NCBI RefSeq assembly: GCF_003856975.1
Contig: NZ_CP033107.1
Location: forward strand, 186,001-250,000
DNA from: Plantibacter sp. PA-3-X8
GTDB taxonomy: Bacteria; Actinomycetota; Actinomycetes; Actinomycetales; Microbacteriaceae
Direction of reading: 5' to 3'
Length of the DNA stretch: 64,000 nt
This document shows positions 8,130 through 15,275 of this stretch, piece after piece. Within the stretch, counting starts at the first letter, position 1. Every line of letters begins with the position of its first letter. The notes beneath the pieces were generated by a model that was given only the letters and a program-made list of their open reading frames with translations, ran no database searches and was not told the DNA's origin. The translations under genes were made by a program, and so were the position numbers.

Positions 8130-8903
8130 TCAGTGCATGTAGAGGCCGCCGTCGACGTTCAGCGTCTGACCGGTGACGAAGCCGGCGTCCTCACTGATGA
8201 GGTAGGCGATGGCGGCGGCGATGTCGCGTGGGGTGCCGATGCGCGGCAGGACGCCGTCGGCGGCCATGGCCGTCTTGCGCTCCTCGGTGAGGGTGCCGCC
8301 CATGATGTCGGTGTCGATGGGTCCGGGCGAGATGGCGTTGACCGTGATGCCGTCGTGGCCGAGCTCGCGGGCGACGCTGCGGGTGAAGCCGATCACGCCG
8401 GCCTTCGCCGCCGAGTAGGCCGTCTTGCTGAAGGTGCCGCCGCCACGCTGGGCGGAGACGGACGACAGGCTGACGACGCGACCGACGCCGTTCGACACCA
8501 TCGACTCGACCGCACGGCGGGTCGTGTAGTGGACGCCGTTGAGGTTGATGTCGATGACGCGCTTCCACTCGTCGGCACTCACCTCGAGGTAGGGCACGGG
8601 TGAGGCGACACCCGCGAGGTTCACGAGGGCGACGAGCTGTGGGAGGGCGGCTTCGAGCGCGTCGAACGCGGCACGCACCTGCGCCTCGTCGGCGACGTTC
8701 GCGCCGGCGCCGGCCGCCTGCACCCCGTGCTGCTCCGCGATCTCGGCGGCGACCGCCTGCGCCGCAGCCTCGTCGAGGTCGATGATCCCGATGTTCCAGC
8801 CGAGTTCGGCGAGGTGGTGGGCGGAGGCACGACCGATGCCGCGCGGGGAGGCTGCGCCGGTGAGGACGACGGTCTTGGATTCGGGGAAGCTGGTGGCGGT
8901 CAT
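8130..8903 (-). CDS. Short-chain dehydrogenase/reductase (SDR)
   Basis: 257 residues, standard classical-SDR length. It has the NAD(P)-binding TGAASPRGIGRA near the N-terminus, an Asp after the second strand (IIDLDEA) favouring NAD, catalytic Ser in VVSLSSVSAQ and the YSAAKAG Tyr/Lys pair, then SPGPIDTDIM and the C-terminal GQTLNVDGG. The substrate is unknown. Within this cluster it could oxidise a sugar alcohol or aldose-derived lactone before the main 3-dehydrogenation step. AAAGG precedes the ATG. Confidence 0.85.
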   Translation of the reverse strand: MTATSFPESKTVVLTGAASPRGIGRASAHHLAELGWNIGIIDLDEAAAQAVAAEIAEQHGVQAAGAGANVADEAQVRAAFDALEAALPQLVALVNLAGVASPVPYLEVSADEWKRVIDINLNGVHYTTRRAVESMVSNGVGRVVSLSSVSAQRGGGTFSKTAYSAAKAGVIGFTRSVARELGHDGITVNAISPGPIDTDIMGGTLTEERKTAMAADGVLPRIGTPRDIAAAIAYLISEDAGFVTGQTLNVDGGLYMH

Positions 8904-8978
8904 GGCCGGCCTTTCTGCGTGGGAGTGGTGAAGTCGGTGTCCGATCGAGCCGGACGGTGCGCTCGGTCGGCGCGGCGC

Positions 8979-9932
8979 TCAGTTGATGGGTGCGGGGCCG
9001 AGCTCGTCCATGAGCTGCTTGATCGCGACGTAGGCCTTGTTGCGGTAGGCGATCAGCTCGGGGGTGCGGTCGGCCGGGACGTCGAGGTAGCCGGCACCCG
9101 ACTTGGTGCCGAACTTGCCGGCGTCGACGAGCTCCTTGAGGGAGTCCGGCGTGGCGAACCGCTCGGGCCACCGGGTCTGGAGCGAGGCGTAGCAGAACGA
9201 GTACACGTCGAGTCCGGCCATGTCGGCGATCGCGAAGGGACCGAAGACGGGGAGCCGGAAGCCGAAGGTGGTGCGGACGATCGTGTCGATGTCCTCGGGC
9301 GTCGCGACGCCCTCCTCGACGAGCTGCGTCGCCTCGTGGAACAGCGCGTACTGCAGGCGGTTGAGCACGAAGCCCGTCGCGTCCTTGACGCGGGCGGTCT
9401 CCTTGCCGGTCGCTGCGACGATCTCCTCGACGGTGGCGATCGCCGCATCGGCGGTGGTCTCGTGCGGGATGAGTTCGACGCCGGGGATGAACGGGGCCGG
9501 GTTCGAGAAGTGGACGCCGAGGAACCGCTCCGGGTTGGTGACGGCCTCAGCGAGCGAACCGATGAGGATGGTCGAGGTGTTCGAGCCGATGATGGCGTCG
9601 GGCGAGGCCGCGGCGCTGATGCGACGGAGGGTCTCGTGCTTGATCTCGATCTTCTCGGGGACGGCCTCCTCGATGAAGTCGGCTCCGGTGACGGCCTCCT
9701 CGATGGACGCTGCGGGCGAGACGTTGGCGCGGATCCGCTCCACGGCGTCGGCAGGGAAGAGTCCGTCGGCGACGAACTGCTCGGCCTCGGCGATGAGGCG
9801 GTCGTAGTTCTTGCGCGCGATCTCCTCGGAGATGTCGGCGATGCGGACGGTGGCGCCGGACAGCGCGAGCACCTGGGCGATGCCGCCGCCCATGTACCCC
9901 GATCCGACGACGGCGATGGTGTGTGTGGTCAT
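8979..9932 (-). CDS. 3-hydroxyacyl-CoA-dehydrogenase-like NAD-dependent sugar-acid dehydrogenase
   Basis: 317 residues. Rossmann domain with VGSGYMGGGIAQ, followed by EAVPEKIEIK, SNTSTI and the active-site His in GVHFSNPAPFIPG. The C-terminal helical domain includes KDATGFVLNRLQYALFHEA. Length and motifs match short single-domain enzymes of this superfamily that act on free acids (L-gulonate 3-dehydrogenase, L-carnitine dehydrogenase) rather than CoA esters. Oxidation at C3 of a sugar acid would give a 3-keto acid for the TIM-barrel protein upstream. AGGAG lies nine bases before the ATG. Confidence 0.8.
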   Translation of the reverse strand: MTTHTIAVVGSGYMGGGIAQVLALSGATVRIADISEEIARKNYDRLIAEAEQFVADGLFPADAVERIRANVSPAASIEEAVTGADFIEEAVPEKIEIKHETLRRISAAASPDAIIGSNTSTILIGSLAEAVTNPERFLGVHFSNPAPFIPGVELIPHETTADAAIATVEEIVAATGKETARVKDATGFVLNRLQYALFHEATQLVEEGVATPEDIDTIVRTTFGFRLPVFGPFAIADMAGLDVYSFCYASLQTRWPERFATPDSLKELVDAGKFGTKSGAGYLDVPADRTPELIAYRNKAYVAIKQLMDELGPAPIN

Positions 9933-9959
9933 GATGAAGCTCTCCTGTGGTCGTCTGGA

Positions 9960-10913
9960 TCAGGCCTGCGGCAGCAGGGTCCTGATGTACTTCTGGTTGG
10001 TGGAGCACATGCCGAGGCTGTCGCCGCCGTAGTGCTCGGCCAGGATGATGCCGTTGAAGCCGAGCTCGACGGCGTCGCGGAAGACCTGGCGGTAGTTGAT
10101 GAGCCCGGCCTCCATGGTGGAGGGCACGGACGTCGCCCAGGTGCCGTCGGCCGCCTCGTCGCGGGTGTAGTTCTTCACGTGCATGTAGTTGGCGTACGGC
10201 AGGGTCTTGGCGAACAGCTCGCGCCAGTCCTCCACCGGGCGGTGCAGGCGGATGAGGTTCGCGACGTCGGGGTTCAGACCGACGTTGTCGAGCCCGACCT
10301 CCTCCACGAACCGCACCGCGCTGTCGGCGGTGCCGAGGTAGGTGTCCTCGTAGAGTTCGAGGGCGAGTGGCAGCCCGACGTCGGCCGCGTGCTTGCCGAG
10401 CTCGCGGATGCGGCTGACGGCGGCGTTCCAGACCTCGGGGTCGTCGGGGTCCTTCGGGCCCTGGGCGGTCCAGAACCAGAGCGCCTTGCGCTGGGCCTCG
10501 CTGAAGGGCTGGTGCAGGCCGGTGGAGAAGACCTGCATCCCCCACTCGGCGGCGGCGTCGATCGTGCGGTGCGCGTACTCGAGGTTGCGCTCCTCGTGGC
10601 CCGGCATGATCACGCTCTGCCGCTGCAGGTGGACGGACGGGACGCCGACGCCGTGCGACTTCGCGATGGCGAGGAACTCGTCGCGACGGGACGGTTCGAG
10701 GTCGGCGGGTCGGACGTGGCTGTCGGGCAGTTCGGCGAGGGTGAACCCGACGCCGGCGACCTGCGCGAAGAGGTCGTCCCAGGCTTCGGGTTCCGCGTCG
10801 TGCAGGGAGACGCCGTTGCGGTCGACGGGTGGGATGCCGTGCAGGCAGGTGGCGATGGGCCAGGTGTCGGCGGTCCATCGGGGGGTCGACGCGGTCGCGG
10901 TCGTATCCGTCAT
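9960..10913 (-). CDS. Xylose-isomerase-like TIM barrel protein, possible 3-keto-acid decarboxylase
   Basis: 317 residues. Sugar phosphate isomerase/epimerase (AP endonuclease 2) fold with the usual metal ligands spaced along the barrel: Glu in LALELYEDT, Asp/Asn in GLNPDVAN, His in NYMHVKNY and Glu in IILAEHYGG. Enzymes of this fold act as epimerases, 2-ketoacid isomerases (OtnI) or, in apionate catabolism, as the 3-oxo-isoapionate decarboxylase OiaC that yields L-erythrulose. The erythrulose kinase and LerI in this cluster make the last role attractive, but it cannot be proved from motifs. First gene of the minus-strand operon. Confidence 0.75.
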   Translation of the reverse strand: MTDTTATASTPRWTADTWPIATCLHGIPPVDRNGVSLHDAEPEAWDDLFAQVAGVGFTLAELPDSHVRPADLEPSRRDEFLAIAKSHGVGVPSVHLQRQSVIMPGHEERNLEYAHRTIDAAAEWGMQVFSTGLHQPFSEAQRKALWFWTAQGPKDPDDPEVWNAAVSRIRELGKHAADVGLPLALELYEDTYLGTADSAVRFVEEVGLDNVGLNPDVANLIRLHRPVEDWRELFAKTLPYANYMHVKNYTRDEAADGTWATSVPSTMEAGLINYRQVFRDAVELGFNGIILAEHYGGDSLGMCSTNQKYIRTLLPQA

Positions 10914-10960
10914 GATGCTCCATTGCGCTCAGGGACTGCTCGGGGCTGGTGCTCCCGGTC

Positions 10961-10980
10961 AAAAAGATCCTATAGGAAAT
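10961..10980 (-). promoter_or_regulatory. Second TCCTATAGGA operator, upstream of the sugar-acid operon
   Basis: ATCCTATAGGAA at 10967-10978 lies in an AT-rich island about 55 bases upstream of the TIM-barrel start codon, the same distance as the copy before lerK (2305-2316). GTAAAGCGTTTCC follows at 10982-10994. The shared position and sequence indicate co-regulation of the two outer operons. Confidence 0.65.
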
Positions 10981-11011
10981 AGTAAAGCGTTTCCACGAAT
11001 GCGCAAGGGCA

Positions 11012-11135
11012 CTTCGACAGGCTCAATGACCGGCGGAGGGGAGGCTCGGTGACCGGCGGCGGGGAGGCCCGGTGACCGGTGGGGCGGGAGGCGAGCTTCC
11101 GGGGCGAATCCGACCGGTCACCGAGCCTGTCGAGG
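11012..11135. repeat. Degenerate inverted copies of the dispersed repeat
   Basis: CTTCGACAGGCTCAATGACC begins at 11012 and the opposite orientation CACCGAGCCTGTCGAGG ends at 11135. Between them the GGTGACCGG element is repeated three times. It occupies the gap after the LON gene and before the sugar-acid promoter, and can fold into a long hairpin, so it may end LON transcription. Confidence 0.6.
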
Positions 11136-11149
11136 TGCGAAGACGGGGC

Positions 11150-11845
11150 TCAGCCGCCGAGGATGTCCCAGTCCTCGTCGTCCGCGTCGGCGATGCCGCC
11201 CGCGATGAACGCTTCGCCGGCCTCGGTGGCGCGATCGCGCACACCGACCAACAGCTCTTCCAGCGAACCGGCCGAGAGGAACCGCATCTGGTCGAGCTCG
11301 CTCACCGGGGCGATGCCCGCGAGCTGCCACGACGACTCCAGCGGGTCGTCGGCGAGCTCCACGACCGAGGCCCACTGCTGCTCGCTGAACTCGCTGGCCA
11401 CGGCCAGCGAACGCCGCACCGCCGCCTCGGTCTCGTCCCGCAGCTGCTCCCAGCGCTCGTCCCACTCCAGGTCGTCGAGCGTGCGGATCTCGGCGCGTGG
11501 GTACGGGTCGTCCGGCAGCCAGTCGGTCACCTCGAAGCGCTGACCGCCCTCGGCGATCACCGCCACGAAGCCCTCGCCGCCGTCGACCTCGACGATCTCC
11601 GCCACGGTCCCCGTCCGGAAGCGGTGCTCACCGCCTCCCGTCTCGCGCCCGCGCTCGATGAGCACCACGCCGAACGCCGGGTCCTCGGCCTCGAGCAGGT
11701 GGGCGAGCATGGTCAGGTAGCGCTCCTCGAAGAGCCGCAGGGCGAGCGGCATGTGCGGGAACAGCACAGAGCCGAGCGGGAACATCGGCAGCTCGAGGAC
11801 CGGGAGGCCGGACGCCCAGGGCTCGGCACTGAAGGAGTCGGTCAT
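11150..11845 (-). CDS. LON substrate-binding domain protein (protease-less)
   Basis: 231 residues. The N-terminal two thirds match the LON substrate-binding fold: LPVLELPMFPLGSVLFPHMPLALRLFEERY is at residues 14-43, followed by a Tyr/Met-containing helix and GRETGGGEHRFRTGTVAEIVE. There is no AAA+ or Ser-Lys protease domain, so it cannot degrade proteins itself. Such stand-alone proteins are common in actinobacteria and their function is poorly known. Acidic C-terminus. It stands alone, with the 11012-11135 repeats downstream. Confidence 0.85.
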   Translation of the reverse strand: MTDSFSAEPWASGLPVLELPMFPLGSVLFPHMPLALRLFEERYLTMLAHLLEAEDPAFGVVLIERGRETGGGEHRFRTGTVAEIVEVDGGEGFVAVIAEGGQRFEVTDWLPDDPYPRAEIRTLDDLEWDERWEQLRDETEAAVRRSLAVASEFSEQQWASVVELADDPLESSWQLAGIAPVSELDQMRFLSAGSLEELLVGVRDRATEAGEAFIAGGIADADDEDWDILGG

Positions 11846-11944
11846 GTCACTCTCCCTCCGTCTCGCAGGTCCGACCGGGTGCCGCCCGGCGAACCTTCCA
11901 CCCGAACCGTGCTGCGATCATAGTCGCCGGACACCGGAGGCGAC

Positions 11945-12166
11945 TCAGTCGCCGAGGACCGCTCGCAGGGCCTGGTCGAACCGGATCGCCCGATCGATTT
12001 CGACCGCCGTCTCGTAGTCGGCCCCGCGGAGGGCGACGTGTAGCGGCCAGTCCACGTCGATGAACCCGATTCGCCGATCCCCCACGAAGACGCCGAAGCG
12101 GTCGGCCGTGAGCTGCTCCACCCAGGCTCGGCGGAGTTCAGACGTCTCGCTGCCGGCGGAGCCCAT
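11945..12166 (-). CDS. Small hypothetical protein, 73 residues
   Basis: Codes for MGSAGSETSELRRAWVEQLT followed by a compact mixed alpha/beta sequence ending FDQALRAVLGD. The ATG has AGAGAGG about eight bases upstream, and codon use (GC in third positions) is like its neighbours. No signal peptide, no membrane segment, no recognised domain. A short inverted repeat AGTCGCC/GGCGACT (11922-11928 and 11939-11945) sits at its stop and may terminate transcription. Confidence 0.55.
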   Translation of the reverse strand: MGSAGSETSELRRAWVEQLTADRFGVFVGDRRIGFIDVDWPLHVALRGADYETAVEIDRAIRFDQALRAVLGD

Positions 12167-12377
12167 GGAACGACCTCTCTCGGCAGGTGCAGTGACCGGG
12201 TCCGGACAACCCTTCGAAGTATCTCGATTGTCTAGCTATCTCCGCCGTGCTTCATCATGACAGCACCGACGGCCGATGGACAACTCCGTATCCATCAGAC
12301 GAAACGAGCACGCCTCGACGCCATCGTTGCGAGATCGTGGCGCGATGGTCCGCGGATCTTCAGGAACCGTCCGTAGG

Positions 12378-12596
12378 ATGCTGATCGTGGGGTGGAAGTG
12401 GCCGTGGGGACGCAAGCGCATCGTCGATGCGCCGGTCGATGCCGGGTCCGACCCCTACCTCCAGTACCTCGAGTGGGTCCGCCTCGGGAAACCGTCACTG
12501 GCATCACCCGACGATCCACCGCTGCAGTTCGACCCGCGGTTCGCGCCACGACTGGCCTCCGACGCCGTCAACTCCTCGCGCGCCGACGGCGTCTGA
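12378..12596 (+). CDS. Small hypothetical protein, 72 residues
   Basis: Begins MLIVGWKWPWGRKRIVDAPV and contains a soluble acidic/aromatic segment SDPYLQYLEWVRLGKPSL. No known domain. A longer in-frame start at 12276 exists, but the DNA between 12180 and 12370 has lower GC and non-coding character, so the shorter start is preferred. The 12167-12377 gap otherwise shows nothing clear. Confidence 0.5.
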   Translation: MLIVGWKWPWGRKRIVDAPVDAGSDPYLQYLEWVRLGKPSLASPDDPPLQFDPRFAPRLASDAVNSSRADGV

Positions 12597-12616
12597 GCCT
12601 GCCGGTCCACACACAG

Positions 12617-12650
12617 CACAGCGCCCGACACCGAGGTGCCGGGCGCTGTG
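12617..12650 (-). terminator. Hairpin terminator downstream of msrA
   Basis: CACAGCGCCCG at 12617-12627 pairs perfectly with CGGGCGCTGTG at 12640-12650 over a 12-base loop. It lies 8 bases beyond the msrA stop and 20 bases beyond the facing hypothetical gene, so it may work in both directions. No T-run, which is common in high-GC actinobacteria. Confidence 0.7.
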
Positions 12651-12657
12651 GACGTGC

Positions 12658-13206
12658 TTACGCGGTGGCCTGCTCCGCGACCCCTGCGCGGCGCGGGAGC
12701 TTCCAGCCCGGGCGCACGAAGTGGCACGTGTAGCCCCACGGAATGCGCTCCAGGTAGTCCTGGTGCTCCGGCTCGGCCTCCCAGAACTCGGACACCGGCT
12801 CGACCTCGGTGACGACCTTGCCGGGCCAGAGCCCTGAGGCGTCGACGTCGGCGATCGTGTCGCGGGCGACGCGCTCCTGCTCGGGCGAGGTGTAGAAGAT
12901 CGCCGAGCGGTAGCTCAGGCCGACGTCGTTGCCCTGGCGGTTCTTCGTCGACGGGTCGTGGATCTGGAAGAAGAACTCCAGGAGCTCGCGGAAGGACAGC
13001 TTGCTCGGGTCGAAGACGACCTCGAGGGCCTCCGCGTGGGTGCCGTGGTTGCGGTAGGTGGCGTTGGCGACGTCGCCACCGCTGTAGCCCACGCGGGTCG
13101 ACTTCACGCCCGGCATCTTCCGGACGAGGTCTTCCATGCCCCAGAAGCATCCGCCGGCCAGCACCGCGCGCTCGGTCGTCGTGCTCTGCTCGTCTGCTGC
13201 ACTCAT
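12658..13206 (-). CDS. msrA: Peptide methionine-S-sulfoxide reductase MsrA
   Basis: 182 residues. It carries the MsrA signature [21 protein letters not shown] with the catalytic Cys in GCFWG, the substrate-binding [16 protein letters not shown] and IFYTSPEQE. It reduces the S epimer of oxidised methionine, free or in proteins, using thioredoxin, in the cytoplasm. An additional resolving Cys is seen only in GYTCHF near the C-terminus. Monocistronic, with its own terminator. Confidence 0.95.
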   Translation of the reverse strand: MSAADEQSTTTERAVLAGGCFWGMEDLVRKMPGVKSTRVGYSGGDVANATYRNHGTHAEALEVVFDPSKLSFRELLEFFFQIHDPSTKNRQGNDVGLSYRSAIFYTSPEQERVARDTIADVDASGLWPGKVVTEVEPVSEFWEAEPEHQDYLERIPWGYTCHFVRPGWKLPRRAGVAEQATA

Positions 13207-13356
13207 CGTGACTCCTCCTTCGTGCCGAGCACCGTGCGGGGTCCCCGCGTGCTCCGGTCTTCGGCTCCATGGTATGCAACAGCGTCCGCTTCCGGACTGT
13301 TCCGGCCGGGGCTTGCACTCAGCGCTCGCACAGGTGTGCGGACGCGACGGCAGGGC

Positions 13357-14004
13357 TCAGACGGTCCGCTTGCGGCGGAGCTGCTTGATCGACTCGTGGA
13401 TCTCGGGCGCCAGCACCACGGCGCCGGACTGCTCCGACTGCTCGAGGGTGACGGCCTGCGCCTCGTCCGCCGCGGCGAACCAGGAGGCGATGGTGACGCC
13501 ATGGCCGGGCTGTCGGACGATCTCGATCGGGTCGCCCGCCTGCACCGTCCCGCTCTTGACCACCTTGAGGTAGGCACCGGGCCGCGCGGCGTCGGCGAAG
13601 CGCTTCACCCACCGCGGCTCGCCCAGGCGCCGCTGGAAGGTGCCGCACGGGGTCCGCGGGCAGGTCACCTCGACGACGAGGGCGTCGCCGATCCGCCAGC
13701 GTTCACCGATCTCGGCACCGTTCACGTCGAGCCCCTGCGTGCGGAGGTTCTCGCCGAACAGCCCCGGCGTGATCTCCCGACCGAGCTCGCCCTGCCAGAA
13801 CCGCGCGTCCTCCTCGGCATAGGCGTAGAGCGCCTTCGTCAGACCGCCGTGGTGTTTGCGATCGGCCTGCACGTCGCCGTACAGCCCCATCGGCCGCACG
13901 TGCAGCGGCTCGTCGACCGGGCGCTTGTCGATCGCGGTGACACCGATCGACCCGTCGTCCACCTGGAGGGCTTCGACGCGACAGAGGGCGAGGAGTTCAG
14001 ACAT
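13357..14004 (-). CDS. MOSC domain protein (YiiM-like)
   Basis: 215 residues, start ATG 14004. It shows the YiiM-type MOSC layout: an N-terminal segment with GLYGDVQADRKHHGG, then ITPGLFGENLRTQGLDVN and the conserved Cys in VTCPRTPCGTF. MOSC proteins bind or transfer sulfur from molybdenum cofactor-type ligands; YiiM-like members act in detoxifying N-hydroxylated compounds together with molybdoenzymes. No molybdenum genes are nearby. Located between MsrA and the LacI regulator on the same strand, but far enough from both to be separate. Confidence 0.85.
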   Translation of the reverse strand: MSELLALCRVEALQVDDGSIGVTAIDKRPVDEPLHVRPMGLYGDVQADRKHHGGLTKALYAYAEEDARFWQGELGREITPGLFGENLRTQGLDVNGAEIGERWRIGDALVVEVTCPRTPCGTFQRRLGEPRWVKRFADAARPGAYLKVVKSGTVQAGDPIEIVRQPGHGVTIASWFAAADEAQAVTLEQSEQSGAVVLAPEIHESIKQLRRKRTV

Positions 14005-14072
14005 GGGACCAGTCTGCCGTGTCGTCCGCGCCCGTCCGGACGACGGGGCCGGTGCGGCCCGGGTGGAATGGC

Positions 14073-15185
14073 TCAGGCGGACTCGCGGATGACAAGTGAG
14101 ACACCGACCGAGCGTCGGACGGACGGTCCCGAGAGCGGGAGCGTGCCGGACATCATGCCGTCGAGCAGTTCGAGACTGTGCCGTGCGATGTCGCCCTTGT
14201 CGACGGCCACGCTCGTCAGCTCCGGGGTGACGAAGCGACCGAGGTCGAGTCCGTCGATGCCGATGACGGCGACGTCCTCCGGCACGCCGACCCCGGCACG
14301 GGCGAGTCCCTTGAGCACGCCGACGGCCATGACGTCGTTGAAGACGAGCACGGCATCGACGTCGGGCATCGCGGCCCGGCACCGCAGGGCGGCCGACACC
14401 CCGCCCTGGTGGGTGTCCTCCGCCCAGGTCTCCGACGCCTCCGACCACGGCAAGCCGTGCTCCTCGAGGAACGCTCGGTACGCGAGACGTCGTCCGGACG
14501 GTTCGGCCGAGGCGTCGATCATCGCGATGGACCGGCGCCCGGTCGCGACGAAATGGGCGAGCGCCTGTCGGATGCCGTCCTCGAAGTCGATGTCGACGCC
14601 CGCCACCTGCAGCGTCGGCTCGGCGCCGGACGGGTTCGTTCCTGCCTCGGACTCGTCTGACCGATGGTCGCCGAGGGAGACGAACGGGATGGTGGCGAAG
14701 GCGCCCTGGAGTGCTCCGTGGTCGGCGCCGTTGCGTCCGACGACCGCGTCGACCTGCCGCGCGAGTTCGGCGAGCTGCGCACGTTCCGCGTCGGGGAGGT
14801 CCGGTCCGCGATCCGCGGCGGCGGGTCGGTCGCCCGATGCGTTCGCCGCTCCCCCGACCTCGGCGACCAGCACGGTCCAACCCCGCTCGGACGCCTGCTG
14901 CACCAGGGCGGCGGCGAGCTCGGGGTAGTAGGGGTTCCGCAGGTCGTCGACGACGAGGCCGAGCGTGGTCGTTCGACCGCTGACGAGGTGCTGCGCGGCG
15001 CGGTTCGGGCGGTAGTTGAGGGAGGCCGCGACCTCGACGACCCGCTGCCTGGTGGTCTCGCTGACATCGCGCATGCCGTTGAGCGCCCGGGTGACGGTCT
15101 GCCGCGAGACCCCGGCGACCCTGGCGACGTCGATGATCGTCGCTCGCGCCGGAGCGTGATCGTCGCGGGGCCTGGTCATGGTCAC
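14073..15185 (-). CDS. LacI-family transcriptional regulator
   Basis: 370 residues. N-terminal helix-turn-helix and hinge: TIIDVARVAGVSRQTVTRAL, then NYRPNRAAQHLVSGRTTTLG. The rest is a periplasmic-binding-protein-like effector domain with VFNDVMAVGVLKGLARAGVGVPEDVAVIGIDGLD. Residues about 115-135 and 175-190 have inserts relative to typical members. It is divergent from the dehydrogenase-reductase fusion gene, and a 20-base perfect palindrome of LacI type lies between them, so it likely represses that gene in response to a sugar. Confidence 0.92.
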   Translation of the reverse strand: MTMTRPRDDHAPARATIIDVARVAGVSRQTVTRALNGMRDVSETTRQRVVEVAASLNYRPNRAAQHLVSGRTTTLGLVVDDLRNPYYPELAAALVQQASERGWTVLVAEVGGAANASGDRPAAADRGPDLPDAERAQLAELARQVDAVVGRNGADHGALQGAFATIPFVSLGDHRSDESEAGTNPSGAEPTLQVAGVDIDFEDGIRQALAHFVATGRRSIAMIDASAEPSGRRLAYRAFLEEHGLPWSEASETWAEDTHQGGVSAALRCRAAMPDVDAVLVFNDVMAVGVLKGLARAGVGVPEDVAVIGIDGLDLGRFVTPELTSVAVDKGDIARHSLELLDGMMSGTLPLSGPSVRRSVGVSLVIRESA

Positions 15186-15203
15186 ATCGTACTGATACGC
15201 TCA

Positions 15204-15223
15204 CACCGTGAACGTTCACGGTG
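15204..15223. promoter_or_regulatory. LacI-type operator, 20-base perfect palindrome
   Basis: CACCGTGAACGTTCACGGTG has a central CG as in LacI/PurR operators. It sits 18 bases from the regulator's start codon and about 50 bases from the divergent fusion gene, with an additional half-like GTGACGTTCAC overlapping at 15221-15231. Binding here could control both genes. Confidence 0.8.
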
Positions 15224-15275
15224 ACGTTCACCACAGACCATCGCACCGCCGATCAACGTTGAGGAGCACCACCAT

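Noticed and set aside
8727..10982. Long open frame of about 750 codons on the plus strand opposite the SDR, dehydrogenase and barrel genes
   Set aside because: Antisense mirror of high-GC genes; repetitive Arg/Gly/Val/Glu-rich product without domains. The minus-strand genes have clear motifs.
12276..12377. Longer start for the small protein at 12378
   Set aside because: The added stretch has lower GC and no coding bias, and no ribosome site.
12958..14928. Open frame of 656 codons on the plus strand
   Set aside because: Runs antisense through MsrA, MOSC and LacI genes; low-complexity product and no domain.
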